A DNA stretch of 48,595 bases from a virus (IMGVR_UViG_3300044799_000643:1-48595); one strand, 5' to 3'; shown: positions 1-6,822, counted from the stretch's first letter. Notes: a model not told the origin generated them from the letters alone. A program made the numbers and translations.

Positions 1-28
1 CATAAAAACAACGTTGGTCCGTGACGTT
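1..28. other. Fold-back inverted copy of 99-126 at the left end
   Basis: Bases 1-28 are the exact reverse complement of 99-126. The right-hand copy of the terminal repeat has unrelated sequence at the equivalent place (48442-48469), which continues an open gene. The 28 bases are therefore most likely a chimeric fold-back made during library preparation or assembly rather than viral sequence. A hairpin telomere is the alternative but conflicts with the circular join. Confidence 0.75.
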
Positions 29-154
29 GCAGTCTTGCTGCTTCACTCATAAATTCTGCGACGCTATGATACCGCTCGCACATTTTAATGAAGTCTTCAA
101 CGTCACGGACCAACGTTGTTTTTATGCTTACGCTTCTGAATCTTTCTTTGTTCA
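29..154. repeat. Terminal direct repeat, left copy (126 bp)
   Basis: This stretch is identical to 48470-48595. It is the overlap expected when a circular or circularly permuted genome is assembled as a linear contig. Collapsing it restores one uninterrupted gene, which supports a real junction. Confidence 0.93.
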
Positions 155-173
155 AGGTCGGATACTCCAGCAT
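29..173 (-). CDS. Ribbon-helix-helix protein, N-terminal part (gene crosses the circular junction)
   Basis: The ATG at 173-171 opens a frame that runs to base 29 and, across the circular join, continues at 48469 down to a TGA at 48387. The joined product is 75 residues. The segment SVSIKTTLVRDVEDFIK followed by an amphipathic helix is typical of a ribbon-helix-helix DNA-binding protein, with a beta strand that contacts DNA and two helices that dimerise. It resembles the N-terminus of the neighbouring gene at 301, so the two are divergent paralogues. A TATA-like element (207-215) and AAAGG sit upstream. Expected role: transcriptional regulation of the early region. Confidence 0.8.
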
Positions 174-300
174 TATTGCGTGACCTTTCACGGATTGTTG
201 CTTTCCGCTTATATAGTTTTCCAGCAATATTCAAGCAATATTACGTGTAGAAAGCAACACATTTATACAGCATTTATGCTTGATTAACCATAGAAAGGCA
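174..300. promoter_or_regulatory. Divergent promoter region between two RHH genes
   Basis: On the minus strand a TATA-like CTATATAAG lies at 215-207, about 35-40 bases before the ATG at 173. On the plus strand a TTTATA element lies near 261-266, ahead of the ATG at 301. Two direct copies of AGCAATATT occur at about 223-239 and could be regulator sites. Two paralogous RHH genes diverging from one region suggests mutual or self regulation; this is inference. Confidence 0.45.
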
Positions 301-666
301 ATGCCTGAATACCGTAACATCAGCATCAAAACAGAATTTGCCAACAACCTCGAAGAATTCATCAAGGCAAACCCCCAGTTTGGATACAGAAGCCTCGCAC
401 AATTCCTCGAAGACAGTTCAAGAAGAAGGCTGGAAGAACTTCAACAACCAAGATTCCGCAAATTGAACAGCGATGAGAATGGCGTCAAAATCTATGATAG
501 TCTACTCCGCAAAACCGCCGACGTCTACTTCAAACCAAATGGAATATGCTGCATCCTCGACGATTCAGCCAGCTGCGAACATGTCTACTACGCGCTTACC
601 CTTCCAGAAGTCCGAAGTCTGATCCAAAGAAAAAGAAAGGAAGGATGGAAACTACCAGACGTGTAA
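301..666 (+). CDS. Ribbon-helix-helix regulator with C-terminal extension
   Basis: The 121-residue product starts MPEYRNISIKTEF. The ATG at 301 is preceded by GAAAGG and is preferred to an upstream start at 280. Residues 1-45 form an RHH pattern (strand NISIKTEF, then two helices ending in RRRLEEL) closely matching the paralogue at the left end. The C-terminal 75 residues have no fold I recognise; they contain two nearby cysteines and a basic tail. The downstream gene at 681 follows with its own ribosome site. Likely a DNA-binding repressor or activator; the target is unknown. Confidence 0.75.
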   Translation: MPEYRNISIKTEFANNLEEFIKANPQFGYRSLAQFLEDSSRRRLEELQQPRFRKLNSDENGVKIYDSLLRKTADVYFKPNGICCILDDSASCEHVYYALTLPEVRSLIQRKRKEGWKLPDV

Positions 667-680
667 GAGGTGAGAAAAAC

Positions 681-848
681 ATGAAGAAAAATGATAAAAA
701 GAAATATGAAGAATTCGGAAATAAGGAACGATGGGACCTGCTAAACACTTTGCATGACATAAGGTTTGAGTTGGGAATTATGACTGTCATAATGGCGGGC
801 GCGGCCATAGTTGGCATCTTTGCTGTGCTACGACTTCTCCATGGATAA
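681..848 (+). CDS. Small membrane protein
   Basis: The 55-residue product begins MKKNDKKKYEEF. The ATG at 681 has GAGGTGA six bases upstream; an ATG at 645 in the same frame overlaps the preceding gene and is less likely. A charged N-terminal half is followed by one hydrophobic helix (about residues 34-53, IMTVIMAGAAIVGIFAVLRL). No family recognised. Its stop lies 10 bases from the convergent integrase stop. Confidence 0.6.
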   Translation: MKKNDKKKYEEFGNKERWDLLNTLHDIRFELGIMTVIMAGAAIVGIFAVLRLLHG

Positions 849-858
849 TAACAGACAA

Positions 859-1872
859 TCAGGAAGTTGATTCTTGCTGTTTCTGCACATTGTAAGGCGA
901 TAGTCTATACTCTCTTACTTCTCGTTCAACGTGTTGAATGTATTCTTTGAGGTCTTGGAGCTGCTTCTGTAATGCTTCAACCTTTTTGACGTCTACGATT
1001 TTGCCGCTAATATCCAAATATTCATCAAAGGCCCGGGGATATCTGTCCTCAACTTCCTGTTGTAACGTCTGCAAATACGTTAAATCCGAAAGCGGAATAG
1101 CCTTACCCAAAACAAACTTAATCTGAAACTCGTTGAACCCAGCCCTACTCAAACCCGACATAACCCACTTTCTAATCAGGTGACTATGCACGCGACCCGT
1201 CACGGTAACGTGGGCGTCCCTGCACAGATGCCGCAGCAACCCGTTAACGCCTTCCTTTGTCCGGTAACTAAACAGATATGGACCTTTCCATCCAGTCCTA
1301 AACCATTCTCCTATGCAGTCTATAGCGAGGGGATTCAGAACACCCAGTCGCACAACACCCGTCTTTTTGCGCTGCCCCAGAAAATAAATGAATCTTTTCT
1401 GTTCTTCCCGGGCTTTCGAAATCAGGTTCTGTATGTACACGCGCTCCAACGCTAGGACACTGCTTACTTCCCACCCTAAACTCGTAAACGCCGTTAGAAT
1501 CGCTTTTCCCTGCACATCTGCAACATTTAGCATCTTCGTCAGGTCTGACGTTGTGAATGTGTGGCTTCCCAAATCAATCATATGTCTGACACGTTTGCCA
1601 CGCAAAAGAAGAGGCCTATCATTATGCGCACACAAACTACCCAATGCCGTCAACACGTTTATGATTGTGTTCGGCTTCATACCTTTCTCCGTCATTTCGT
1701 TCTGAAAAATAAGGGCACTATGACGCATTTCTTTAGGAGTCAACTCAAGAAAATTCGAAAGCGATTTCCCATACCACTTCTTGAAGGCCCTAATGTTAGA
1801 TTCGTAAACTCTGCGAGTTCCTGAAGTACGGCGTTCGTCAAGCCAGTCCTTAAGAAGTTCAGAATCATTCAT
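859..1872 (-). CDS. int: Tyrosine recombinase / integrase (archaeal type)
   Basis: The 337-residue product has an N-terminal SAM-like core-binding domain (about residues 1-90) and a C-terminal catalytic domain. The conserved HxxR is seen as HLIRK (H231, R234). The nucleophile candidate is Y266 in LTYLQ, after a VLGK box. A lysine-rich beta-turn (GQRKKTG, 166-172) is present. The first catalytic arginine, normally in a TGLR-type box, is not visible; the equivalent segment reads TSLGWEVSSVLAL. The C-terminus is a coiled-coil-like tail. The gene implies site-specific integration, so a temperate life style, but I could not identify an attP. ATG start with GGAG upstream. Confidence 0.88.
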   Translation of the reverse strand: MNDSELLKDWLDERRTSGTRRVYESNIRAFKKWYGKSLSNFLELTPKEMRHSALIFQNEMTEKGMKPNTIINVLTALGSLCAHNDRPLLLRGKRVRHMIDLGSHTFTTSDLTKMLNVADVQGKAILTAFTSLGWEVSSVLALERVYIQNLISKAREEQKRFIYFLGQRKKTGVVRLGVLNPLAIDCIGEWFRTGWKGPYLFSYRTKEGVNGLLRHLCRDAHVTVTGRVHSHLIRKWVMSGLSRAGFNEFQIKFVLGKAIPLSDLTYLQTLQQEVEDRYPRAFDEYLDISGKIVDVKKVEALQKQLQDLKEYIQHVEREVREYRLSPYNVQKQQESTS

Positions 1873-1924
1873 AGCTCCAAAATGGTTAGACGAGCTAATA
1901 AGACTTGTGGAAAAGCAAACATTA

Positions 1925-1956
1925 CAGTTTATAATATTGCGATTAGAAATCTAATC
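1925..1956 (-). promoter_or_regulatory. Integrase promoter with 16-bp palindromic operator
   Basis: The plus strand has GATTAGAAATCTAATC at 1941-1956, a palindrome with perfect 7-bp arms around AA. It abuts a TATA-like element (TTATAAAC on the minus strand, about 1926-1936) upstream of the integrase start. This is the expected position for a repressor controlling integrase, and it also lies in the region shared with the divergent ParB gene. Confidence 0.5.
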
Positions 1957-2026
1957 GTTCGTTAATATTTGGTTGTCACCAAAAGCTTTTATTCCTAAAT
2001 ATTCTTTTATGAATCAAGGTGTAATC

Positions 2027-2860
2027 ATGCCAAGACCCATTAAAGTTGACAAGACCGTTCAGCTCCCCCAGTTTGGTGAGAGGGTCCCGACTGAAAGATT
2101 TCACGTCAGTAAACTAAACGTACGTGTAGATGAAGCGTTTGGACAGTCAGAAGAAGACAAGTTGCTTATCGAGAATCTGCGTAGAGAGAAAACGGTTCAG
2201 CCCTTCAAAGCCAAGCCAGAAGGTAAAGGCTTCGGCATCTACGTTGGAAGAAGAAGATTCCTCGCAAAATGTGCGGTAGGAACCAAAGCCTTCGTAGTCG
2301 GCCAGGACGTCCTAATCGACAATGTTAGTGATGATGAAGCTAGGGAGAATAGCCTAGTTGAAAACTTGACTGTTCTCCGGGAAGAAATGAATCCTCTTTT
2401 GCGCGCGCGGAAAGTGCAGGACCTAATCGATTTTAATATGATTGGGCTACGTGCTGTTGCCAGGAAGCTAGGCCTCGCACCCAGTACGCTTAGTGAATGG
2501 ACGAAGATTCTGGAGCTGACGCCGCCGATGCAGAAGACGATTGAGAAAGGCCAAATCTATTATAAGGACGCGTTGAACGTGGCCAAAATGAAGCTAGGCG
2601 AAATTAAAGAGAAGCAACTTGCAGACGCGGCTGAAACTGGGGGAAGACAAGCCTTCATCGACACGCTGGAAAAGGTGCAGACGGGACACGAAAAAAGAGG
2701 CATACCCACAGGAAAGTATTTCGTGATCCGAACAATGTTTGACAGGACCCAAGACACACCCTTGTATGACAAGCTTCTGCAGCTTGCTAAAGCTCGGAAT
2801 ATGGAAGTGGACGAATACAGCAAATGGGTCCTCATAGAACACGTAAAAAACCTAATGTAG
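2027..2860 (+). CDS. ParB/Spo0J-like DNA-binding protein
   Basis: The 277-residue product has an N-terminal ParB-like nucleotide-binding fold with the arginine box YVGRRRFLA, followed by ENLTVLREEMNPLLRARKV and a helix-turn-helix (AVARKLGLAPSTLSEW). These are the hallmarks of ParB-type partition proteins, which bind parS and hydrolyse CTP. Start chosen at ATG 2027 because AAGGTG lies five bases upstream; ATG 2009 and TTG-type upstream starts lack a good site. A perfect 17-bp palindrome lies 48 bp after the stop. No ParA partner is seen in the window, so the role may be partition, regulation or both. Confidence 0.85.
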   Translation: MPRPIKVDKTVQLPQFGERVPTERFHVSKLNVRVDEAFGQSEEDKLLIENLRREKTVQPFKAKPEGKGFGIYVGRRRFLAKCAVGTKAFVVGQDVLIDNVSDDEARENSLVENLTVLREEMNPLLRARKVQDLIDFNMIGLRAVARKLGLAPSTLSEWTKILELTPPMQKTIEKGQIYYKDALNVAKMKLGEIKEKQLADAAETGGRQAFIDTLEKVQTGHEKRGIPTGKYFVIRTMFDRTQDTPLYDKLLQLAKARNMEVDEYSKWVLIEHVKNLM

Positions 2861-2907
2861 GTTCGATATATCGTCAGTATATTACCAATGAGATATTACC
2901 GATATAC

Positions 2908-2924
2908 TGTTCGTCTGACGAACA
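2908..2924. promoter_or_regulatory. 17-bp palindrome, copy 1 (parS-like/operator)
   Basis: TGTTCGTCTGACGAACA has perfect 8-bp arms around a central T. It is one of six related sites. It sits in the 174-bp gap after the ParB-like gene and upstream of the gene at 3035. AT-rich repeats, including two ATATTACC copies and CAGTATAT/ATATACTG arms, lie just before it (2870-2910). Confidence 0.7.
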
Positions 2925-3034
2925 CCCTTCCAACAAATATGCCACAAGGCACAGTAAGTAAATAAATGGTCCTGAGCAGGAACCTAAAAGTTTATTAGTC
3001 GATTCTAGTAACTCTTAACTTTAAATTCTGACGC

Positions 3035-3394
3035 GTGAAAGCCTTGGCACTCCGAACGATAAGCAGAAAGGTGAAGATGGAACTCCTCGCCGAAGACGGA
3101 GACATAACAGAAATGCTGTTCGCACACCACACAGCACAAAAGGCCTGCAGAATGTTTCTGGAAGAACTCAAACTGAAGAATGGGTTTACAAGGAAAGAAA
3201 TGAATGCATTCGCAACCGCGTTGGGTTCAGGCAAACTTGGCCATAAATATAGTAGAGTACGTTTCTACATGCAGATACGCAAAACACTGCTTACCCTTGG
3301 CCTAATCGGAATCCAACAAAGATATGTTGATACACACGTGCTGGAAGAATCGGAGCTGTCACCGGAAAAGAAAACGCTTTCGAAAAGTCGTTGA
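3035..3394 (+). CDS. Putative DNA-binding protein, N-terminal part (frame possibly broken)
   Basis: The 119-residue frame starts at GTG 3035. Its helical composition, with a helix-rich segment around residues 10-90, suggests a winged-helix or similar small fold, but no family is recognised. The frame ends shortly after ELSPEKKTLSKSR. A second frame shifted by one base continues with convincing protein-like sequence to 3530. A one-base error or mutation in the A-rich run near 3363-3385 could join them into one protein of about 165 residues. TATA-like TTTATTAG lies near 2990. Confidence 0.5.
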   Translation: MKALALRTISRKVKMELLAEDGDITEMLFAHHTAQKACRMFLEELKLKNGFTRKEMNAFATALGSGKLGHKYSRVRFYMQIRKTLLTLGLIGIQQRYVDTHVLEESELSPEKKTLSKSR

Positions 3395-3530
3395 CAAATA
3401 CGTTCCAGTCAGACAACCCGTAGCGAAGAAGCCCCCAGACGGACTAAACCTCATCAGACTCACCTGGATCATCGCAACTAAATGGAACAATGAATTCTTC
3501 AAAGAGCCGACACAAGAAAAGCAAGAATAG
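3324..3530 (+). CDS. Downstream frame, likely C-terminal part of the 3035 gene
   Basis: The section from about 3385 reads VVDKYVPVRQPVAKK and continues to EPTQEKQE at 3530. It lacks its own ribosome site and looks like the continuation of the preceding protein in the +1 frame. The part before 3385 overlaps the upstream frame and is probably not translated this way. Interpreted as a frameshifted end, real or from a sequencing error. Confidence 0.35.
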   Translation: MLIHTCWKNRSCHRKRKRFRKVVDKYVPVRQPVAKKPPDGLNLIRLTWIIATKWNNEFFKEPTQEKQE

Positions 3531-3534
3531 AAAA

Positions 3535-3637
3535 TTTTAAATAAAAATCTAATTAATAATAGAGGTTGCTTCTGAGGGTCGCAGCCCCTTCCAGCGGGTT
3601 GTGGCCCAAAGGGCCCTTCAAAAAACAGGAGCATCAG
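3535..3637 (+). promoter_or_regulatory. Promoter and structured leader
   Basis: TTTTAAATAAAAATC at about 3535-3549 is a strong TATA-like element. The following roughly 75-base leader (3563-3637) is GC-rich compared with its surroundings and can form small hairpins, for example GGCCC-AAA-GGGCC at 3603-3615 and GGG/CCC around 3576-3590, before AGGAG at 3627-3631. It may be an untranslated leader with a regulatory fold; no known riboswitch is recognised. Confidence 0.4.
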
Positions 3638-3641
3638 ATGT

Positions 3642-4163
3642 TTGAATCAACCTAAAGAAAACTTAGTAACTAACATTGTTGAGAAAGAAAGAAAGAAAGA
3701 AGAGAAAGAGAGATCAGAGAGAGAGATAAATAGAGACAAAGACTTAGTTACTAAACTTAGTAACGAAGTGGTTCTTAGTCCCGAAGTGTTAAATGGGGAC
3801 GGTTGGATACGGCGAAGCCTAGCTCTTCCATTACGGGATAGGTGGCTTTTTGATTATTTCAGGGATAGAGCGCGACTTGACGGATATAGTTTTAACAATT
3901 TGGTTCGTCGCGCCCTTTCTGAATACTACCAACGTCATCCTTTGCCGAATCCGCAGAGTCAGATTGACCGGATGCTTGAAGTTAAGATGCCTTTGAAACC
4001 TGTAACCGACTGCTGCGTCGGAAATTGTCGTCGTAAGACTCGTTGGGTTTTACGGTTACAGAATAGGGTGGGGAAGGTTCAGGAATTCGTTGTTTGTGAC
4101 AGCCATAAACGGTGGTTGCATCCTGATTTCAAGTTGCTTGTAAGTTACCGCGAGTTAAGGTGA
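3642..4163 (+). CDS. RHH-like protein with zinc-binding C-terminus
   Basis: The 173-residue frame starts with TTG 3642, with AGGAG 10 bases upstream. Residues 5-45 are very charged, encoded by a purine-only GAAA/GAGA tract. The central part (SLALPLRDRW, then helices to RRALSEYYQRH) fits a ribbon-helix-helix pattern. The C-terminal part has CCVGNC and a later VCDSH, a possible zinc site. First gene of a leader-driven cluster; its stop overlaps the GTG of the next gene. Function likely regulatory; not assigned to a family. Confidence 0.6.
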   Translation: MNQPKENLVTNIVEKERKKEEKERSEREINRDKDLVTKLSNEVVLSPEVLNGDGWIRRSLALPLRDRWLFDYFRDRARLDGYSFNNLVRRALSEYYQRHPLPNPQSQIDRMLEVKMPLKPVTDCCVGNCRRKTRWVLRLQNRVGKVQEFVVCDSHKRWLHPDFKLLVSYRELR

Positions 4164-4411
4164 AAAAATTGAGAGGACAAAGAGTAGCGTTAATTCTATT
4201 TACTTTCCAATTATTATGTGGCATTCTCTTGTTTTATACGTGGATGGAAACTGGACGTGGCAATCCCTTAATAGCCATACTGGTCTTTTTCTCGGCGTTA
4301 CCAGTTGCGGTATTGTTTGGAAAACTCTGGGATCGCCTTAATACACCCGATAATGACAAGAATGTGAAAAGGAGGTTTAATTATGAATCTATGCAGAATC
4401 GGCTTGCATAA
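4160..4411 (+). CDS. Two-helix membrane protein
   Basis: The 83-residue product starts at GTG 4160, which overlaps the upstream TGA by four bases, so it is translationally coupled. Two hydrophobic segments (about residues 9-29 and 36-57) are separated by a short turn with METGRGNP, giving a hairpin membrane topology with a charged C-terminal tail. No family recognised. Confidence 0.6.
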   Translation: MKKLRGQRVALILFTFQLLCGILLFYTWMETGRGNPLIAILVFFSALPVAVLFGKLWDRLNTPDNDKNVKRRFNYESMQNRLA

Positions 4412-4562
4412 ATGGATTGGGAATAATAGGGCACAAAAATGTTTGCGCTGCGACAAGAAAGAAATCAATTATTGGGGACACTTTTACAGAATAAACGATA
4501 CCGCAAGAAGTTTAGATTTGTTTGAGTCCTTCATGAAGTTTCCTGAAGAGGCAAAATCATGA
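4383..4562 (+). CDS. Small zinc-ribbon protein (59 aa)
   Basis: ATG 4383 is preceded by AGGAGGT, one of the best Shine-Dalgarno sites in the window. The product begins MNLCRIGLHKW and has CLRCDKK, giving a C/H plus CxxC zinc-binding pattern. It overlaps the 3' end of the preceding gene in another frame. It ends in FMKFPEEAKS; a related ending (KIPEEAKP) is encoded at about 5512-5541, suggesting duplication of a gene end. Confidence 0.65.
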   Translation: MNLCRIGLHKWIGNNRAQKCLRCDKKEINYWGHFYRINDTARSLDLFESFMKFPEEAKS

Positions 4563-4572
4563 GCGGGGAAAA

Positions 4573-5118
4573 GTGAGTTCGTTGGAGCATCAGCGTTACT
4601 TACGGTCGGAAAAGGCGAGGCATGATAAGGAGCAAATGATGTTCAGTTCTTTAGGCGGTTTGAAGCCTAACCCGAACATTGTTGTTATTGCGCATGAAAC
4701 GTTGCTGCCCCTAGAAAAGCAGGTGTCGTGTCCTTTCTGTCTTGGTCTGTCGGAGTTTCGTAAATTCTTGGTGAGCAACAAGCAGGGAATCAGCAGCAGT
4801 TTAGGTAAGTGCCCGCTCTGCGGCAATGGTTTGTATTTGAAGACTTTGTTTATGATGGCGAAGACCGATGCTAAAGGATACGCGAAATGGGTGTTTAATT
4901 ACAAGGGGTTCTTCAAGAAAATTAATTTCAGTCAATGGAAAGGACGGCTCAAACTGATTAGGTGGACTCAGGAATTCTGGGATGTTTATCACGTTTTGAA
5001 GGGGGAACAGCAGGAACAAGGTGACGAAACCGAAACTTTCACACATTACATCAACCGAAAAGGACAGGAACAGGCTGACGAATGGAATCGACAAGAACAG
5101 GGGAGAGAGGCGAGCTAA
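4573..5118 (+). CDS. Zinc-ribbon protein of unknown function
   Basis: The 181-residue product starts at GTG 4573 with GGGGA upstream. It contains CPFC (about residue 54) and CPLC (about residue 80), forming a four-cysteine zinc ribbon interrupted by about 25 residues. The C-terminal third is charged and Q/E-rich. The stop is one base before the TTG of the next gene. Likely a nucleic-acid or protein-binding early protein; no close family recognised. Confidence 0.6.
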   Translation: MSSLEHQRYLRSEKARHDKEQMMFSSLGGLKPNPNIVVIAHETLLPLEKQVSCPFCLGLSEFRKFLVSNKQGISSSLGKCPLCGNGLYLKTLFMMAKTDAKGYAKWVFNYKGFFKKINFSQWKGRLKLIRWTQEFWDVYHVLKGEQQEQGDETETFTHYINRKGQEQADEWNRQEQGREAS

Positions 5119-5119
5119 A

Positions 5120-5458
5120 TTGCATAAATGCCCCAAATGTGGGTTTACGGATCCTCTTTGTTGGCGTCAGAACAGATGGGTTAGTGCCGTCGACTATGCA
5201 AGAGTAGAAGATTTTATCGTTGAATATTCTGAAATGAAGGATATACATCCGGGAGAAGTTGTGTCTGATATATGCAACTATTATTATCGAGGCAAGAAGC
5301 AGAAGCTGTTTGTGTACCGCTGGCCAAAATGTTTAGGTCCTCAATACTATCCTACAACAAGGCATCTTTTCGAACGTCACGTACCGAGGGGGCTACCTCA
5401 AAAAGGCCAAACAATTTTAGGGATAGTCTCCTATTCAGAGAGGGTCAAGTTAAAGTGA
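5120..5458 (+). CDS. Zinc-finger protein
   Basis: A TTG at 5120 directly after the upstream stop, with GAGAGG before it, gives MHKCPKCGFTDPLCW and 112 residues. A GTG at 5021 in the same frame would overlap the previous gene by 98 bases and is less likely. The CPKC...C pattern near the N-terminus suggests metal binding; the rest contains IVEYSEM and RHLFERHV motifs that I do not recognise. Confidence 0.55.
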   Translation: MHKCPKCGFTDPLCWRQNRWVSAVDYARVEDFIVEYSEMKDIHPGEVVSDICNYYYRGKKQKLFVYRWPKCLGPQYYPTTRHLFERHVPRGLPQKGQTILGIVSYSERVKLK

Positions 5459-5526
5459 AAGTGAATGACAAGTTTATTTTGGATGCTACTGCTCGAGTTC
5501 GAGGTGTAAATCTTGAAAATTCCTGA
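5455..5526 (+). CDS. Possible micro-protein (23 aa)
   Basis: GTG 5455 overlaps the upstream TGA and is preceded by GAGAGGG. The product is MKVNDKFILDATARVRGVN plus four residues. It may be real by coupling, but it is so short that chance is possible. Confidence 0.3.
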   Translation: MKVNDKFILDATARVRGVNLENS

Positions 5527-5538
5527 AGAGGCTAAACC

Positions 5539-5694
5539 ATGAGAGGTTTGAAGGGTACTCCAAGTCCGCACTCAACTTGCACGGTTTGCGATGAGGAAAT
5601 CTTGAAAGTGGGAAGAACTTGGATGCACGTTGACTTGACGGAGCATAATCATGAGGCGCGACCACGTGCAAGGGGAGGTGATTTTCATGGTTAA
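5539..5694 (+). CDS. Small Cys/His zinc protein (51 aa)
   Basis: ATG 5539 starts MRGLKGTPSPHSTCTVCDEE, with CxxC at 18-21 and histidines in MHVDLTEHNHE that could complete a zinc site. It overlaps by eight bases the next gene, which has a strong ribosome site inside this gene's 3' end. Typical of the tightly packed small zinc proteins in this arm. Confidence 0.5.
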   Translation: MRGLKGTPSPHSTCTVCDEEILKVGRTWMHVDLTEHNHEARPRARGGDFHG

Positions 5695-5854
5695 GAAAGT
5701 TCATGGTTGCACGATAGAGTGTCCTGAATGCGCGAAAATCATTGATGTTTTTAAAGAGGTTGAAGTGATTGTGCCAGCGCAGAAGGCTGAGAAGAAAGAG
5801 CGGTACTTTGCTGAGAAATCAATTCAGATGACTTTAGACGTGAACCAGACGTAA
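5687..5854 (+). CDS. Small zinc-ribbon protein (55 aa)
   Basis: Start ATG 5687 has GGAGGTGAT at 5674-5682. The product begins MVKKVHGCTIECPECAK, with C8 and a CPEC knuckle, followed by an acidic/basic tail. The upstream in-frame ATG at 5651 has no ribosome site. Last gene before a palindromic site. Confidence 0.6.
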   Translation: MVKKVHGCTIECPECAKIIDVFKEVEVIVPAQKAEKKERYFAEKSIQMTLDVNQT

Positions 5855-5857
5855 AGG

Positions 5858-5874
5858 TGTTCGTCGCGCGAACA
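5858..5874. promoter_or_regulatory. 17-bp palindrome, copy 2 (degenerate)
   Basis: TGTTCGTCGCGCGAACA keeps the outer TGTTCG/CGAACA arms of the six-site family. It lies three bases after the preceding stop and upstream of the promoter of the AbrB-like gene. Confidence 0.55.
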
Positions 5875-5904
5875 ACGTACTCCACAGCGAGAATTATAAA
5901 CCAA

Positions 5905-5945
5905 TAAGTTTAATAACTTAAACGTTCCCTATTATTATTGGAGAA
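5905..5945 (+). promoter_or_regulatory. Promoter of the 5953 operon
   Basis: AGTTTAATAACTTAAACG at about 5907-5924 provides a TATA-like core, followed by GGAG at 5940-5943 ahead of ATG 5953. The palindrome at 5858-5874 lies upstream of this core and could modulate it. Confidence 0.45.
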
Positions 5946-5952
5946 TTAATAA

Positions 5953-6150
5953 ATGAAAAACCCCGATTCAGCCTTAACTACAGGTCCTAAAGAAGTTATT
6001 TTGACGACAGGACGCATAAGTAAGGTAGGACAAATAAAAATCAAGAAAGCCGTCCGCCCCTTCCTCCCCTGGAAGCCCGGCGACGAAGTAACGTTTCTCC
6101 TGAAATATGGAGACGTTGTAATCCGCCTTACACGCAGGAAGGTGAAGTGA
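5953..6150 (+). CDS. AbrB/SpoVT-like DNA-binding protein
   Basis: The 65-residue product has the swapped-hairpin pattern: GRISKVGQIKIKKAVRPFL, then WKPGDEVTFLLKYGDVVIRL. The phrase KPGDEV followed by beta strands is diagnostic of AbrB/MazE-type antitoxin or transition-state regulators. It is the first gene of a rightward cluster reaching 8649, so it may autoregulate it. Start chosen at ATG 5953 with GGAG upstream. Confidence 0.75.
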   Translation: MKNPDSALTTGPKEVILTTGRISKVGQIKIKKAVRPFLPWKPGDEVTFLLKYGDVVIRLTRRKVK

Positions 6151-6518
6151 TGCCGGAAAGAAAAATAGTCATCATCCACGGTGACTTCAACGAACCCCCC
6201 GACAACTTCAACAAACTGTTTAATGAAGGATTTCAGTTGGACCGCACAATTCACGGCAGCGGCATAGTCGCCCTGGAAAACGCGTCAATCTATCACTTCA
6301 TAAAATATTCACCTGAAGAAATTGCGGCGTTGCAGACGGTTGAGGAAGAGAAAGAAAAGAAAATCAGCTTCAAAGCGGTCAGCATGATCAGTGTGCCCCT
6401 CGCAGACGTCGACGCTAAACTGAAGGAAGGATACGAAATTATTCCGGACAAAATCTATGCTAAGGAAGCTGTTTTGATTAAATGGCCATCTGACGTGGGC
6501 AAGAAGGAAGGTGCCTAA
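6150..6518 (+). CDS. Hypothetical early protein
   Basis: The 122-residue product starts MPERKIVIIHGDFNEPPDNF. AGGTG lies upstream, and the start overlaps the previous stop (TGATG). Two beta-rich stretches are linked by a charged helix with EEEKEKK. The two halves (GDFNEPPDNFNKLFNEGFQL and the later LADVDAKLKEGYEII) look like an internal duplication of a small domain, both ending before a strand. Function unknown. Confidence 0.55.
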   Translation: MPERKIVIIHGDFNEPPDNFNKLFNEGFQLDRTIHGSGIVALENASIYHFIKYSPEEIAALQTVEEEKEKKISFKAVSMISVPLADVDAKLKEGYEIIPDKIYAKEAVLIKWPSDVGKKEGA

Positions 6519-6520
6519 CC

Positions 6521-6808
6521 GTGGCAAAAGCAACAGTCCAATGGAAAAGCGGCGATGCTTGGTACGAAGCCAAGGTTAAGTTGAGTTATACGCGTAACGG
6601 TAACTTCAGCTTCAAACACGACGGCAAACGTTATGTTCTTGCGGACTTAAAGAATGGTGCAGAAATTCTGGTGCTTGAGCAGGGCAAGTGGATGAAAGCG
6701 GGAAGAGTGGCCTGGGGCATACTGTTTCTGGGGGAAGGTGAAACCTACCGGGAACATTGCGACAGACAATTTGCACAGGAAAAGGCTTTGCCCACAGTGG
6801 TTTTCTAA
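6521..6808 (+). CDS. Small beta-rich hypothetical protein
   Basis: GTG 6521 follows the previous stop by two bases with AAGGAAGG upstream. The 95-residue product has short alternating strands (KATVQWKSGDAWYEAKVKL, GKRYVLADLKNGAEIL), consistent with a small SH3/OB-like barrel. No family recognised. Confidence 0.5.
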   Translation: MAKATVQWKSGDAWYEAKVKLSYTRNGNFSFKHDGKRYVLADLKNGAEILVLEQGKWMKAGRVAWGILFLGEGETYREHCDRQFAQEKALPTVVF

Positions 6809-6822
6809 GGGGGAGTTTGCCT

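Noticed and set aside
1-126. Inverted repeat as a covalently closed hairpin telomere
   Set aside because: The right end has no matching hairpin and the 126-bp overlap restores an intact gene across the circular join.
3563-3637. tRNA or known riboswitch in the GC-rich leader
   Set aside because: The hairpins are short and no cloverleaf or riboswitch core can be formed by eye; kept only as a leader.
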